Below are positions 37,740 to 47,611 of a stretch of DNA of 64,000 nucleotides, in pieces. The position numbers and the translations under genes are program-made. Numbering within the stretch: position 1 is the stretch's first letter; each line of letters begins with the position of its first letter. The notes beneath the pieces are model-generated. The model saw nothing but the letters and a program-made list of their open reading frames with translations. It did not search any database and was not told where the DNA came from. Origin of the DNA: Mesorhizobium erdmanii USDA 3471 (GTDB taxonomy: Bacteria; Pseudomonadota; Alphaproteobacteria; Rhizobiales; Rhizobiaceae). The DNA lies in contig NZ_AXAE01000019.1 of the NCBI RefSeq assembly GCF_000472705.1, forward strand, positions 106,423 to 170,422, read 5' to 3'.

Positions 37740-38441
37740 TTAGGCTTCGCGGAACCGGTATCCGACTCCGTAAAGGGTTTCGATCATCTCGAAGTCGTCG
37801 TCGACAGCCTTGAACTTCTTGCGCAGCCGCTTGATGTGGCTGTCGATCGTACGGTCATCGACATAGACCTGCTCATCATAGGCTGAATCCATCAGCGCAT
37901 CACGGCTTTTCACGACACCGGGACGCTGCGCCAGCGAATGCAGGATCAGGAATTCGGTGACGGTGAGCGTCACCGGTTCGCCCTTCCACGTGCAGGTGTG
38001 GCGTTCCTGGTCCATGACGAGTTGTCCGCGCTCGAGCGAGCGCGCCTGCTGGGTGGGCGCCTTCGCCGCCGCCTCGCGGGCGCTGGCACGGCGTAGAACG
38101 GCGCGCACCCGCTCGACCAGCAAGCGTTGCGAGAACGGTTTGCGGATGAAATCGTCGGCGCCCATTTTGAGGCCGAACAATTCATCGATCTCATCGTCCT
38201 TGGAGGTCAGGAAGATCACCGGCAGATCGGACTTCTGACGCATCCGGCGCAAAAGTTCCATCCCGTCCATGCGCGGCATCTTGATGTCGAGGATGGCAAG
38301 ATTCGGCGGACGCGCCGCCAGGCCTTCCAGCGCGGACGCACCATCCGTGTAGGTCTCGACGCGATATCCCTCGGATTCGAGGGCGATCGACACCGACGTC
38401 AGAATGTTGCGGTCGTCATCGACAAGCGCGATTGTTGCCAT
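37740..38441 (-). CDS. chvI: two-component response regulator ChvI
   Basis: A 233-residue OmpR-family regulator. The receiver domain begins [14 protein letters not shown] and is phosphorylated at D52 ([13 protein letters not shown]). The winged-helix output domain includes [16 protein letters not shown] and [12 protein letters not shown] start at 38459 (MREPLE) is equally supported by an AGGGA site; 38441 matches the shorter family N-terminus. The upstream region is shared with divergent pckA. Confidence 0.95.
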   Translation of the reverse strand: MATIALVDDDRNILTSVSIALESEGYRVETYTDGASALEGLAARPPNLAILDIKMPRMDGMELLRRMRQKSDLPVIFLTSKDDEIDELFGLKMGADDFIRKPFSQRLLVERVRAVLRRASAREAAAKAPTQQARSLERGQLVMDQERHTCTWKGEPVTLTVTEFLILHSLAQRPGVVKSRDALMDSAYDEQVYVDDRTIDSHIKRLRKKFKAVDDDFEMIETLYGVGYRFREA

Positions 38442-38641
38442 TTCAAGCGGCTCCCTCATGAGCTGTCCCTTCTTTCGTAGAGAAGGGGCTTTTGCAGGAC
38501 AAATTAGGTACAAAATGTGGCATAGGCCTTGTCCGCTGTCACGCGCGGGGTGCCGCAGGCCACAATCCTACCTCGACATGGATTGGACGAACGAACATCG
38601 CCAATCCTTTGGGCAACCGTGAAACTTTTCGCATATATAAA

Positions 38642-38693
38642 CGATTTAAACAACTTTCAAAATATTTAAATCGATTAATGATTTGATATCATT
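38642..38693. promoter_or_regulatory. inverted repeats and LacI-type site in the pckA-chvI promoter region
   Basis: CGATTTAAA (38642-38650) and TTTAAATCG (38665-38673) are perfect 9-bp inverted arms. The 12-mer TTAAATCGATTA (38666-38677), centred on CG, overlaps the right arm and recurs upstream of aglE. AATGAT-TTGAT-ATCATT (38677-38693) is a third inverted repeat. The 342-bp gap is markedly AT-rich here. In Sinorhizobium, pckA is controlled by the LacI-family protein PckR, so this is the likely binding area. Confidence 0.5.
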
Positions 38694-38783
38694 CGTCTTT
38701 TCTGGTTCTGACCATCTCAGCCTGCGTAGTGGGCTTGCCGGGAACACGCCGGCAAAGATGCGGAAATCGAAGAAGGGACACCA

Positions 38784-40409
38784 ATGTCGGAAGTCGGCAA
38801 ACGCAATCCTGCCTGCGCGATCGATCATATCGGTCTGATAACCTCCGGCGTGGTGCACTACAATTTCGGCGCGGCCGCCCTTTACGAGGACTCGATCCGG
38901 CGTGGCGAGGCCCGGCTGACCGCGCATGGCGCGCTGGTCGCCGAAACCGGCCAGCACACCGGCCGTTCGCCCAAGGACAAGTTCGTCGTCCGCGAAGCCG
39001 CCACCGAGAACCATGTCTGGTGGGACAACAACAAGGCGATCTCGCCGGCCCAGTTCGAGACGCTGCTTGGCGATTTCCGCGCCCACGCCGCGCACAAGGA
39101 TCTTTACGTACAGGATCTGGTCGGCGGCGCCGATGCGGAGCTGAAATTGCCGACCCGCGTGATCACCGAATTTGCCTGGCACTCGCTGTTCATCCGCAAC
39201 CTGCTCATCCGTCCTGACAATGCCGAACTCCAGGCGTTCGTGCCAGAGATGACGATCATCGACCTGCCGTCCTTCCGCGCCGATCCCGCCCGCCACGGCA
39301 GCCGCACCGAAACGGTGATCGCCGTCGATCTCACCCGCAAGATCGTGCTCATCGGCGGCACCTCCTATGCCGGCGAGATGAAGAAGTCGGTGTTCACCAT
39401 GCTCAATTACCTGCTGCCGCGAAAGGGCGTGATGCCGATGCATTGCTCGGCCAATGAGGGGCCGTCCGGCGACGCTGCCGTCTTCTTCGGCCTTTCCGGA
39501 ACCGGCAAGACGACGCTGTCGGCCGATCCGTCGCGCACGCTGATCGGCGACGACGAGCACGGTTGGGGACCGCACGGCATCTTCAATTTCGAAGGCGGCT
39601 GCTACGCCAAGACGATCAAGCTGTCGGCCGAAGCCGAGCCGGAGATCTTCGCCACCACACAGCGCTTCGGCACCGTGTTGGAAAATGTCGTCCTCGACGC
39701 CGACGGCGTGCCGGACTTCAATGATGGTCGCCTCACCGAAAACACGCGCTGCGCCTACCCGCTCGACTTCATTCCCAATGCTTCGAAGAGCGGGCGCGCC
39801 AATCATCCAAAAAACATCATCATGCTCACCGCCGACGCCTTCGGCGTGATGCCGCCGATCGCCCGGCTGACCCCGGCGCAGGCGATGTATCATTTCCTCT
39901 CCGGATACACGGCCAAGGTCGCCGGGACCGAAAAGGGCGTCACTGAACCCGAGGCGACGTTCTCGACCTGTTTCGGCGCCCCGTTCATGCCGCGCCATCC
40001 CAAGGAATACGGCAATCTGCTGCGCGAACTCATCGCTAGCCATGGCGCCGATTGCTGGCTGGTCAACACCGGCTGGACCGGCGGCGCCTACGGCACCGGC
40101 AAGCGCATGCCGATCAAGGCGACGCGCGCTCTGCTTGCCGCCGCACTCGATGGGTCGCTGAAGACAGGCGAATTCCGCACCGATGCCAATTTCGGCTTCG
40201 AGGTGCCGGTGGCTGTGCCCGGCATCGACGGCGCCATTCTCGATCCGATGATTTTGGACCCCCGGGCGACGTGGGCGGACAAGGCCGCATACGACCGGCA
40301 GGCGGCAAGACTGGTCGGCATGTTCGCCGTCAACTTCGAGAAATTCGAGCCGCATGTCGATGCAACCGTCATGGGCGCGGCACCCCGCATGCAGGAAGCG
40401 GCGGAGTAA
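38784..40409 (+). CDS. pckA: phosphoenolpyruvate carboxykinase, ATP-dependent (PckA)
   Basis: A 541-residue enzyme that converts oxaloacetate to phosphoenolpyruvate, the first step of gluconeogenesis during growth on dicarboxylates. The kinase loop is [16 protein letters not shown] (G236-T243). Metal and substrate segments include MHCSANEG and [10 protein letters not shown]. It is divergent from chvI, the conserved rhizobial arrangement, and is followed by a strong terminator. Confidence 0.98.
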   Translation: MSEVGKRNPACAIDHIGLITSGVVHYNFGAAALYEDSIRRGEARLTAHGALVAETGQHTGRSPKDKFVVREAATENHVWWDNNKAISPAQFETLLGDFRAHAAHKDLYVQDLVGGADAELKLPTRVITEFAWHSLFIRNLLIRPDNAELQAFVPEMTIIDLPSFRADPARHGSRTETVIAVDLTRKIVLIGGTSYAGEMKKSVFTMLNYLLPRKGVMPMHCSANEGPSGDAAVFFGLSGTGKTTLSADPSRTLIGDDEHGWGPHGIFNFEGGCYAKTIKLSAEAEPEIFATTQRFGTVLENVVLDADGVPDFNDGRLTENTRCAYPLDFIPNASKSGRANHPKNIIMLTADAFGVMPPIARLTPAQAMYHFLSGYTAKVAGTEKGVTEPEATFSTCFGAPFMPRHPKEYGNLLRELIASHGADCWLVNTGWTGGAYGTGKRMPIKATRALLAAALDGSLKTGEFRTDANFGFEVPVAVPGIDGAILDPMILDPRATWADKAAYDRQAARLVGMFAVNFEKFEPHVDATVMGAAPRMQEAAE

Positions 40410-40449
40410 TCGCCGGATCGCTCGGCATCATTGCCGCGCGGCACCAGTT

Positions 40450-40480
40450 AAGGCCCGGTTCCGATCGGGCCTTTTCTTTT
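40450..40480 (+). terminator. Rho-independent terminator of pckA
   Basis: AAGGCCCG (40450-40457) and CGGGCCTT (40466-40473) form an 8-bp stem with an 8-nt loop, followed by TTCTTTTT. It lies 41 bp after the pckA stop and before arfB. Confidence 0.88.
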
Positions 40481-40506
40481 TCACGCCGCCGCGCCATGAC
40501 TGCGGC

Positions 40507-40944
40507 ATGCCGATCGACGACAGCATCATCATTGCGGACGAAGCCGTGATCCACCCGGGCGATCTGCACGAGGATTTCATCCGCTCGTCCGGTCCGGGCG
40601 GCCAGAATGTCAACAAGGTGGCGACCGCCGTGCAACTGCGCTTCGATGCGGCCAACGCGGCCGGCCTGTCGGAACGCGTGCGTGCGCGAACGATCAAGCT
40701 GGCCGGCCAGCGCGCCACCAAGGACGGCGTCATCGTCATCGAGGCCGGTCGCTTCCGCACCCAGGAACAGAACCGGGCCGATGCCCGGGCAAGGCTGACG
40801 GCGTTGGTCGCCAAGGCCGCCGAACCGCCGCCGCCGCCGCGCAAGAAGACCAGGCCTTCGAAAGGCGCGGTCGAGCGGCGCCTGAAGACCAAGGCCGGAC
40901 GCGGCACCATCAAGAAATTGCGCGGAAAAATCGGCGACGATTGA
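40507..40944 (+). CDS. arfB: alternative ribosome rescue peptidyl-tRNA hydrolase ArfB (YaeJ)
   Basis: A 145-residue class I release-factor-like protein. The GGQ motif is at residues 31-33 in SSGPGGQNVNKVATAV. The C-terminal tail is basic (KKTRPSKGAVERRLKTKAGR), the part that senses an empty mRNA channel on stalled ribosomes. It lacks the codon-recognition domain of RF1/RF2, as expected for ArfB. The start at 40507 (MPIDDSI) is the first ATG giving family length. Confidence 0.95.
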   Translation: MPIDDSIIIADEAVIHPGDLHEDFIRSSGPGGQNVNKVATAVQLRFDAANAAGLSERVRARTIKLAGQRATKDGVIVIEAGRFRTQEQNRADARARLTALVAKAAEPPPPPRKKTRPSKGAVERRLKTKAGRGTIKKLRGKIGDD

Positions 40945-41031
40945 TGCCTGCCACAGCGTTTTCGGGTCGCTGTCAGCGCTTTAACACGGCATTCTTGACG
41001 CCCGAAGCAGCAATTGGATTGTCGACAGACC

Positions 41032-41649
41032 ATGCTCGTCCTGCCCAACGGCGTCCGCCACATGCCGGCCTATCTCTCCCGCACTGTTCAGGAGGCGCTG
41101 GTCGAGGCGGTGAGAAGCATCGTCCAGCAGGCTCCGCTGTTCGTGCCGGCCATGCCGCGCACCGGCAAGGAGATGAGCGTGCGCATGACCAATTGCGGCC
41201 CGCTCGGCTGGGTCACCGACAAGGAGCGAGGCTATCGCTACCAGCCGATGCACCCGCTTACCGGAGAGCCGTGGCCGCCAATCCCTGGGGGCTTGCTGGA
41301 CCTTTGGCGGCAGGTATCGGGCTATTCGTATCCGCCTGAAGCCTGCCTGATCAATTTCTACACGGCGGACGCCAAGATGGGTCTGCACCAGGATCGCGAC
41401 GAGGCCGATTTTTCGGCACCCGTCGTCTCCGTGTCGCTAGGCGACGATTGCCTGTTCAGGGTCGGCCAGACGACGCGCGAGGGCGCCACCAAATCGTTCA
41501 GGCTGAAGAGCGGCGATGTCGTCGTGCTGGGCGGTGAGGGCCGGCTCGCCTTCCACGGCGTCGACCGCATCTATCCCTCGACCTCGGCGTTGCTGAAGAA
41601 CGGCGGCAGGATCAATCTGACGCTACGACGGGTGACGAAGCCGGTCTGA
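41032..41649 (+). CDS. alkB: alpha-ketoglutarate-dependent dioxygenase AlkB
   Basis: A 205-residue Fe(II)/2-oxoglutarate oxygenase that repairs alkylated bases. Iron ligands are H119 and D121 in MGLHQDRDE and H175 in LAFHGVDR. The 2-oxoglutarate arginine region is GGRINLTLRRV (R193, R199). The aromatic segment GYRYQPMHPLTGEPWPPIP matches AlkB substrate-binding loops. A TTG start at 41014 is possible. The gene is downstream of arfB and convergent with the membrane protein gene. Confidence 0.94.
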   Translation: MLVLPNGVRHMPAYLSRTVQEALVEAVRSIVQQAPLFVPAMPRTGKEMSVRMTNCGPLGWVTDKERGYRYQPMHPLTGEPWPPIPGGLLDLWRQVSGYSYPPEACLINFYTADAKMGLHQDRDEADFSAPVVSVSLGDDCLFRVGQTTREGATKSFRLKSGDVVVLGGEGRLAFHGVDRIYPSTSALLKNGGRINLTLRRVTKPV

Positions 41650-41659
41650 CGCCCGATAC

Positions 41660-43207
41660 TCATGGCAAGGCGCCAGCACCATTGCGCAGCAGCACCTTGA
41701 CCGCATCGTCCTCGGCGATCTGGTGGTAATCCTGCATGAAACGGACGATTTCCGACCTGCCAAAAAGCCTTGCCGTCCACAATGTGTCACCTTTCTGCAC
41801 GACGATCAGCGATGGCTTGGCCGTCTCCAGTTCGGCGAGCTTGCCGTCAATGTAGCGGTTCGCGATTTGCGTATAGCGTTCGGCGCCCGCCTGGTTGCCG
41901 TTCCGCGCCTCCACCTGCGAAAAATAGGTGGCGAACGTCCCCAACCAGTCGCTGCAGTAGATCGAGATCCAGCTCCCGCCGACCATTCGTGTCAGCGGAT
42001 GGCCCGCGGCAATGTCGGAGCCGATCAGCGCGACCGTGGGGTGCTCCACCGCATCATTGATCGTGGCGACGAGCCCCGCATCAGGTTTCTGGGTCGGAAG
42101 GAAAGGGATTGCGTTAGCCGCAATGGTAATGGCCAGCAACAGCTTGTGGGCGGTACCCATCGCCATGCCGGACGGGGACTGTCCCGTTGGATCGAGCTGT
42201 GTTGCCCGCAGCAACAGCGCCGCGGCCATCAGGCTGAGTGCTGGAAATGCGTGGTAAGGCCAGCCCTTGGCCTGGTAGACGAGCGGCACCGTGGAAGCCA
42301 ACGAGGCCAGCACGAACACAGTCACGAGCGGCGACAAGGCCAGGCCCGGGCGAAGAAAGCGCAGCATGTAGAGCGCGACTAGATAGGCCGGGCCGTACTT
42401 CAGCAGCACTGCCTGAAGAACCCGCAACCGCATATAGGTGTCGGCCAGCACTGGATAAATGATCTCGAGAAATTGCGGATAGAAGTAGAGGACCGCGACG
42501 AGATACGCGATGCAGACCAGCCCGATCACCCAGTATTCGATGGCGAAAAGCATCCAGACGGACCGGCGTCGCCATGCCACATAAAGCGCCGGGGCAAGGA
42601 CCACCAGTGCGTAATAGGGCTTCACCAGCACCAGGACGCTGCCGCAAACACCAGCTAACACCGCCACCAGCAGGCTGGGCGCGCGCCCGCCCGTCGGCGC
42701 CGCACGCCAAGCCATCATCACGAGCAACGGCAAAAGCAGGGCAACGCCCAGATGTTCGCGCTCACTGAAGGCGTTACCGGGAAAGATCACCAGCAGCGCC
42801 AGGAATAACGGCAGCATCGAGAACAGTGCGCGTTTCTCGGCAAATCCCGCCATCCTGACGATCAGCGCCGCAAAGCCCAGCCCAAGCAGGCATATCGCAT
42901 AGACATAGACATGGATTACGACCTCTGGCGACAGGCCAAGCGTGTGAGCCAATGCTACTGCCGGCAAGAACATCCAGGGTGTGAAGGGCGGGTTGACCTC
43001 GAAGAGATCAACGTAAAGGCGCATGCCGGCGAGCATTCGCTCGCACATCGTGATTGCCCAGCTGGTATCGGGGATCACGCCCCAGCGCACTTGCCAGGGC
43101 AAGGCCGCTGCCAGCACCAGCAGGCACAAAACCATTGTCCGACGCTGCTGTTCGCGCTCGGCGAGACCGACTGTGCCGGACAAGCGGTTATGCTGGAAAG
43201 CCGTCAC
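41660..43207 (-). CDS. polytopic GT-C-like membrane protein
   Basis: A 515-residue protein with about ten hydrophobic helices over residues 23-375 and a soluble C-terminal domain of about 140 residues. The first extracytoplasmic loop has the acidic motif YVDLFEVNPPFTPW, like the Asp/Glu loop of GT-C glycosyltransferases that use lipid-linked sugars (GT39/ArnT type). Function is not assigned. It is 427 bp downstream of the nucleotidyltransferase, same strand, so it may or may not belong to the PqqD/HprK-kinase cluster. Confidence 0.65.
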   Translation of the reverse strand: MTAFQHNRLSGTVGLAEREQQRRTMVLCLLVLAAALPWQVRWGVIPDTSWAITMCERMLAGMRLYVDLFEVNPPFTPWMFLPAVALAHTLGLSPEVVIHVYVYAICLLGLGFAALIVRMAGFAEKRALFSMLPLFLALLVIFPGNAFSEREHLGVALLLPLLVMMAWRAAPTGGRAPSLLVAVLAGVCGSVLVLVKPYYALVVLAPALYVAWRRRSVWMLFAIEYWVIGLVCIAYLVAVLYFYPQFLEIIYPVLADTYMRLRVLQAVLLKYGPAYLVALYMLRFLRPGLALSPLVTVFVLASLASTVPLVYQAKGWPYHAFPALSLMAAALLLRATQLDPTGQSPSGMAMGTAHKLLLAITIAANAIPFLPTQKPDAGLVATINDAVEHPTVALIGSDIAAGHPLTRMVGGSWISIYCSDWLGTFATYFSQVEARNGNQAGAERYTQIANRYIDGKLAELETAKPSLIVVQKGDTLWTARLFGRSEIVRFMQDYHQIAEDDAVKVLLRNGAGALP

Positions 43208-43634
43208 CGTGGATTACCCCACGCGCCTGTTTTTCCAATTCGGCGGGCCATCATCGGGAGGCCACCGACAAAGCGGATTGCGAGTTGAGGATGAAGTTCG
43301 AGACCGGCACTCGCACCGGCGCCAGGGCCGCTCGCCCGGCAGTGCTCGTGTCGATCAAGTGCTGCCCCCGAAACCAGCTGGAACTCATCTAGAAAACTAG
43401 TCGGGATTGCCTAAAGTGCAGTTAATCGCGCAGGCTGCTGTCTGCACGGTTCAGCGGATGTTCTGGATACGGCGCATCTGCCCGTCTCGTAAACATTGCG
43501 ACAGGCCGAGCGATGCTCGAACACCCGAGTGTTTCTTCAAGCGGGTGGTGGTGCGTATCCCCTGGCCATTTTTCCCAAGCCGGATTTCTCTGGACGCCTG
43601 CTTAGCGGATCGGCCGTCGTTTGGGCCTCGGTTT
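43208..43634. other. 427-bp intergenic region without recognisable gene
   Basis: No open frame here shows a ribosome site or resemblance on either strand, and no strong hairpin or repeat was found. A promoter for the downstream GT-C-like gene on the minus strand would lie here. A small peptide gene cannot be excluded by eye. Confidence 0.4.
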
Positions 43635-45104
43635 TCAGCGCAACGGCGAAAAAATTGCCGAGATCAGATGAAAGGGCAGTGCGCCATAGGCCGCCACTGT
43701 CGCATCATCGTCCCATTGCCGGAATTGCCGGGAAGGTCGCGCCTCCAGCGTCACGGCGCGCCTTTCGCCATCAAGCGTCACCTTGCCGCGAAAATGCAGC
43801 ACCCGCTCCCCGCCGGACCGGCTGATGGCCATGGCGCGCAGGCGAGCGATATGGTCGTCATCCGCATTTATCTCCATCTCGATGCGGCGGCGGACCGGTG
43901 GAACGCTGATCCTGACCGTGATGTCCAGCATCATGTCCCCCGCCGTCCGCGGACAGGGTATGGCCTGCGAGAACACCGATGGCGGCGCCGTTTCCGACGG
44001 CCCGTCGCGGGCTGTCCTGCCGCGCCAGGCCTTGGCTGGAGGCTCCTGCCGCAGCCGGCCGCTCTTGCGCCTCAGCCGCAACTGTTTGGCAAGGCCGCGC
44101 GACAGCCAGACCAGCCTGCCGAAATCGGTCCGCGGCTTGGCCTGAAGCACCGCCGACCAGCGCGACAGGCCGCCGCGGTCGGCCATGCCAAGCACGCGCG
44201 CCAGGACCCTGTCCGGTGTCTGGACGGCTGTTTCAAGCGCCAGATAGGAGAGCGCTACCGCCGCGGCGACGGCAAGGCCGCGCCTGGCGACAACATCGAG
44301 GAACACATCCCAGTCGACATCGCCGCCGCGAATAGCCACCGCGCAATCGACCAGCCAGTCGCTATGCGTGTGGGCGTCGAGCCCGCCATGCGCGATGGCA
44401 AGCGCGATGCGGTCGACCGGCGACGGCACGAGCACGCTGACGCCGCTGAATTCGGCGCTATCGGCCCGGTGCCAGATGGCCAAATCGTCCTCCTCGCTTC
44501 GTTGCGAGCCGTCATAGGCGAGTTGGTGCAGGTCGATGTCGCCAAGATTGCCCTTGAAGAAGTTCATCGAGCGCAGCGACGCCAGCCTTGTCCTAAGATA
44601 TTGCGGGCTGACGCCGGTGGCGATCTGCCAGTCGCCGTCGCGCAGTACGTCGAAGGCCGTCTTCATGTCCTGCGGCCGCACCAATATGTCGATGTCGTGC
44701 GCCACCCTGCCGCGCTGTGCGGAGGCGTTCAAGGCGATGCGGCTGGCACCCTTGATCAGCATCACCCGGCATCCGGCATCCGCCATCGCCTTCAGCGCCG
44801 GTTCGGCTTCCCGCATAGCCATGCGCGATTTGGTCCATAGCATCTTCTGCAGGCCGACGAGGCGAGGATAGGCGGAATGGCCGGCGAGCTTGCGGCCGAA
44901 CCTGTCGGAGATCGCAGCCAGCAGCCGGTGCTCCCGGAACGAGACATGATCGATATCGTTCTCGTCCAGCCAGCGGCCGGCGCAAGTGGCGGCGGCATCC
45001 TCGTCGGGAAGAAGTGCTGCCTTGAGCAACTGGTCGAGTCCGCCGGTCGGCCACGACCAGCCATAGTCCGGGAAGCGTCGGTCGATACGGCGGATATCAG
45101 CCAT
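43635..45104 (-). CDS. nucleotidyltransferase-fold protein of the PqqD/HprK-kinase cluster
   Basis: A 489-residue protein. The nucleotidyltransferase core is seen in VMLIKGASRIALN (KGA 118-120) and AHDIDILVRPQDM (D137, D139), the hDhDhhV metal-binding pattern of the polymerase-beta-like superfamily, in the family often listed as uncharacterised nucleotidyltransferase. A helical substrate-binding part follows to about residue 330. The last 90 residues (MMLDITVRISV onwards) form a separate beta-rich region. The start overlaps the stop of the preceding glycosyltransferase by 1 bp. Such proteins accompany HprK-like kinases and PqqD proteins in other genomes; what is nucleotidylated is unknown. 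Confidence 0.72.
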   Translation of the reverse strand: MADIRRIDRRFPDYGWSWPTGGLDQLLKAALLPDEDAAATCAGRWLDENDIDHVSFREHRLLAAISDRFGRKLAGHSAYPRLVGLQKMLWTKSRMAMREAEPALKAMADAGCRVMLIKGASRIALNASAQRGRVAHDIDILVRPQDMKTAFDVLRDGDWQIATGVSPQYLRTRLASLRSMNFFKGNLGDIDLHQLAYDGSQRSEEDDLAIWHRADSAEFSGVSVLVPSPVDRIALAIAHGGLDAHTHSDWLVDCAVAIRGGDVDWDVFLDVVARRGLAVAAAVALSYLALETAVQTPDRVLARVLGMADRGGLSRWSAVLQAKPRTDFGRLVWLSRGLAKQLRLRRKSGRLRQEPPAKAWRGRTARDGPSETAPPSVFSQAIPCPRTAGDMMLDITVRISVPPVRRRIEMEINADDDHIARLRAMAISRSGGERVLHFRGKVTLDGERRAVTLEARPSRQFRQWDDDATVAAYGALPFHLISAIFSPLR

Positions 45105-45781
45105 CAGCCCGGGCCAGCCTTGTTACGGGCCCGCCGCAACATGGCGAGCCGCGCCACTTCGAGATAGCCACGGTCGCGAGCGGCATCGCGCCCATAGGAC
45201 AGGCTGCCCGGCCGGATGCGGCGCAGCGCCAGCGCCTCGTCCAGCATGTCGAGGGCAAGGCCCGCCTCGCGTGCCCGGGCGATCCAGTCTATCATTTCGC
45301 CGCGGCCGCCCGGAGGATCGACGATTGGTCCGACCGTCTCGGCGACCTCGCGGCGGATCATCATGGTGGTCCGCGACCAGCCAGCCACGGTCTCGGCCTC
45401 GGGCGCGTCGGGCCGGTCGTTGCGGAAATTCCGCCAGTGACAGAAGACCCCGGCTGTCGCGGGATATCTCTCGAGATGCGCCAGTTGTCTCTCGATCTTG
45501 TCCGGCAGCCAGAGGTCGTCCGCGTCGAGCGTCGCGATGAGCGGCGTCGACAGGGCGGCGAAGCCTCGCATCGTTGCGCTGCCAGGCCCGGCATTTGCCT
45601 GGCGCAGCAAGCGCACCGGCAAGTCCGTTCCGCCGGTCGTCGAACCAAGATCGTCGGTCGAACCATCGTCGACAACGATTACCAGTGCCGGGCGAACCGT
45701 CTGGGCGGCGACGGATCGCAGCGTCTCGCCGATCGTGCCGCTGGCGTTGAAGGCCGGAATGACGACGCCGTAGTTCCGCAT
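45104..45781 (-). CDS. family 2 glycosyltransferase
   Basis: A 225-residue GT-A enzyme beginning MRNYGVVIPAFNASGTIGE. The nucleotide-sugar segment is ALVIVVDDGSTDD and the metal-binding DxD region is IATLDADDLWLPDK. The start at 45781 follows the previous gene's stop without overlap; an upstream start at 45817 would overlap it by 35 bp. No membrane segment is visible, so it acts in the cytoplasm or at the membrane face. Confidence 0.88.
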   Translation of the reverse strand: MRNYGVVIPAFNASGTIGETLRSVAAQTVRPALVIVVDDGSTDDLGSTTGGTDLPVRLLRQANAGPGSATMRGFAALSTPLIATLDADDLWLPDKIERQLAHLERYPATAGVFCHWRNFRNDRPDAPEAETVAGWSRTTMMIRREVAETVGPIVDPPGGRGEMIDWIARAREAGLALDMLDEALALRRIRPGSLSYGRDAARDRGYLEVARLAMLRRARNKAGPG

Positions 45782-45782
45782 G

Positions 45783-46535
45783 CTATAGGAAGCGCCAATT
45801 GGCGAGTTCTTTGACATCGAAAATGCCTTCGATCCCGCACAGTGAAGGGTCGGCCTTGCGCCGTTTCATCGATTTGTGGATGGCCCGCATGAATTCTCGA
45901 AGCGATGTGTCGGTCTGCTTGGTCATGTTGCCGGGGTGACGTCTATAGTACAGCGCCACGGTATCCGGCATGACGAATCTGGGGCCGCTTTCAAAGGTGC
46001 GCAGCAGGTAGTCGGTATCTTCGGCCTGGCTGAAAGCCTCGTCGAAGCCGCCGATCCGTTCGACGAGCTTGCGCGAGAAGATCGCCGCCGACAGATGAAT
46101 TCCCCGCACGGTCATGAAATTGCTGCCAGGCTCGGGTTCCAGCCTATCGTCGTCGATGCCGTCGACGAGCATCATCAGGGAATAGGTAAGTTCAAGATTG
46201 GGGTCGGCATGAAAGCAGGCGATATCGGCCTTGAATCGTCCGGCAGGCGAGACATCGTCCGAATCGAGGAACGACACGAGCTCCGTTTCCGGCTTGAGCA
46301 GCTTGAGACCGGCATTGCGGGTTCGGGTCACGCCCATGTTTTCCTGCCGGAACAGGCGAATGCAGGGGTTCTTGGCCATCATCGAGCGCACGGCCTCCAC
46401 CGACCCGTCGGTCGAGCCGTCATCGACGACGATGATGTCGAGATCGGCGGCATCGCGCTGCCGCACCAGCGAGCGCAAGGCCGCAACCACATAGCGTTCG
46501 CGGTTGTAGACAGGCATGATCACGCTCAACTTCAC
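45783..46535 (-). CDS. family 2 glycosyltransferase
   Basis: A 250-residue GT-A enzyme beginning MKLSVIMPVYNRERYVVAAL. It contains DIIVVDDGSTDGS and the DxD region VSFLDSDDVSPAGRF. The C-terminal half has GGFDEAFSQAEDTDYLLRTF, the acceptor-side ED motif of the family. The start overlaps the HprK-related kinase stop by 4 bp (ATGA). Two different GT2 enzymes in tandem suggest that a disaccharide or two separate sugars are added. Confidence 0.9.
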   Translation of the reverse strand: MKLSVIMPVYNRERYVVAALRSLVRQRDAADLDIIVVDDGSTDGSVEAVRSMMAKNPCIRLFRQENMGVTRTRNAGLKLLKPETELVSFLDSDDVSPAGRFKADIACFHADPNLELTYSLMMLVDGIDDDRLEPEPGSNFMTVRGIHLSAAIFSRKLVERIGGFDEAFSQAEDTDYLLRTFESGPRFVMPDTVALYYRRHPGNMTKQTDTSLREFMRAIHKSMKRRKADPSLCGIEGIFDVKELANWRFL

Positions 46536-47578
46536 GGGACGCCTCGCGTCAGAAAATCCGCAATAGTGCCGGCAATCTCCTCGGGATGCGTTCCCAGGGA
46601 CAAACGGTAGCTTGGCAGCAGGCGGGTTAGATCGCCGAAGAAGCGGAAACCGCTTTCACGTTCCCCCGGCATCTGCATGATGCCCGACGGTGCCAGTGCT
46701 ATCATGGCGTCTCGACGCGACACTGGCATGATCGAACTCGTCTCGCCGCCGCCGATATGTGGCACCACCAGCGCAACGATGTCCAGCGCTGCCGGCACCG
46801 GCCGGGCCGCGATGTCGGCAATGTGAAACGTGTGCTTGCCCTGCCAGTTCAAGGGCCTCTCGGTCCCCAGCCGCTGCCTCAAGCCCAGCCGCTCGAAACC
46901 TTGCGGATCCTGCTTAAGCGTTGAAAACAGCGGCCGCGCGGTCACGCCGGCGGCGAGATCGATCAGCACGTAGTCATCGCCGACGCTGTCGAGGCCGTTG
47001 AGCAGGCCGGCGGTGACCGTGCCGGATTTGCCGGCGCCGCCCGCGCCGGCCAACAGCACGCCCTTACCATCGGCGCCGAGCGTGCCGGCATGGGTCAGAC
47101 GCATGCCGCGCGCCGCATATTCCCAGTGCAGGAAGGCCCGTAGCGGCGCTGTCGGCTCCCAAGGCGGAAAAGCATCGGCCGTGGCCATCAGCTGCACGCC
47201 GACGCGGCGTTGCGGATCGTAGACCTGCCAGAAATCCAGATCGTGAAAATAGTGGCCACGCAGCCCGGTCTCGGCGAGCCGTTCGGCAAAGCCGTATTCG
47301 GTGAAATGCGCGTCGCCCCACCGTGCCGGCTCGGGAATGCCGTCAATGCCAGGGTGAACCGTAAAGACGCGGCATTCCGCCGACGGTTCCGCCTCGTCAT
47401 CTTCGGCCTCCACAAAGGCGTGGCCGAGCGCCTCCGCAAGCGCACCGGGACCGACATGCGCTGTCAATTCCAGCCGGGGCAGGCGGACCGTTCGCGTGGC
47501 CGGATAGTGCGTGGCTTCAGTGGCGGCGACGAGATACCGGGCGTAGTCCGGCAAGGTTTCGAGCGTGACGCGCGGCAT
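46532..47578 (-). CDS. HprK-related kinase of an HprK/PqqD cluster
   Basis: A 348-residue protein whose C-terminal half has the HprK-type P-loop LLAGAGGAGKSGTV (G178-S185) followed by SVGDDYVLID (D201, D202). It resembles the group NCBI calls HprK-related kinase A; that is recollection, not a search. The first 170 residues are a separate domain with no family I recognise. It is unlike the true HprK at 35.4-35.9 kb, which is a single short domain. The gene is 33 bp downstream of the PqqD-like gene. The substrate is unknown; a peptide, sugar or lipid hydroxyl are possibilities. Confidence 0.78.
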   Translation of the reverse strand: MPRVTLETLPDYARYLVAATEATHYPATRTVRLPRLELTAHVGPGALAEALGHAFVEAEDDEAEPSAECRVFTVHPGIDGIPEPARWGDAHFTEYGFAERLAETGLRGHYFHDLDFWQVYDPQRRVGVQLMATADAFPPWEPTAPLRAFLHWEYAARGMRLTHAGTLGADGKGVLLAGAGGAGKSGTVTAGLLNGLDSVGDDYVLIDLAAGVTARPLFSTLKQDPQGFERLGLRQRLGTERPLNWQGKHTFHIADIAARPVPAALDIVALVVPHIGGGETSSIMPVSRRDAMIALAPSGIMQMPGERESGFRFFGDLTRLLPSYRLSLGTHPEEIAGTIADFLTRGVP

Positions 47579-47611
47579 CCTGCGCCCCTCTATCTCAGAC
47601 GCGTCGACTCG

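Noticed and set aside
43407..44840. 477-codon plus-strand frame antisense to the nucleotidyltransferase and into the 43.2-43.6 kb gap
   Set aside because: The nucleotidyltransferase motifs are on the other strand; the plus-strand product is Arg/Pro-rich without resemblance to known proteins.
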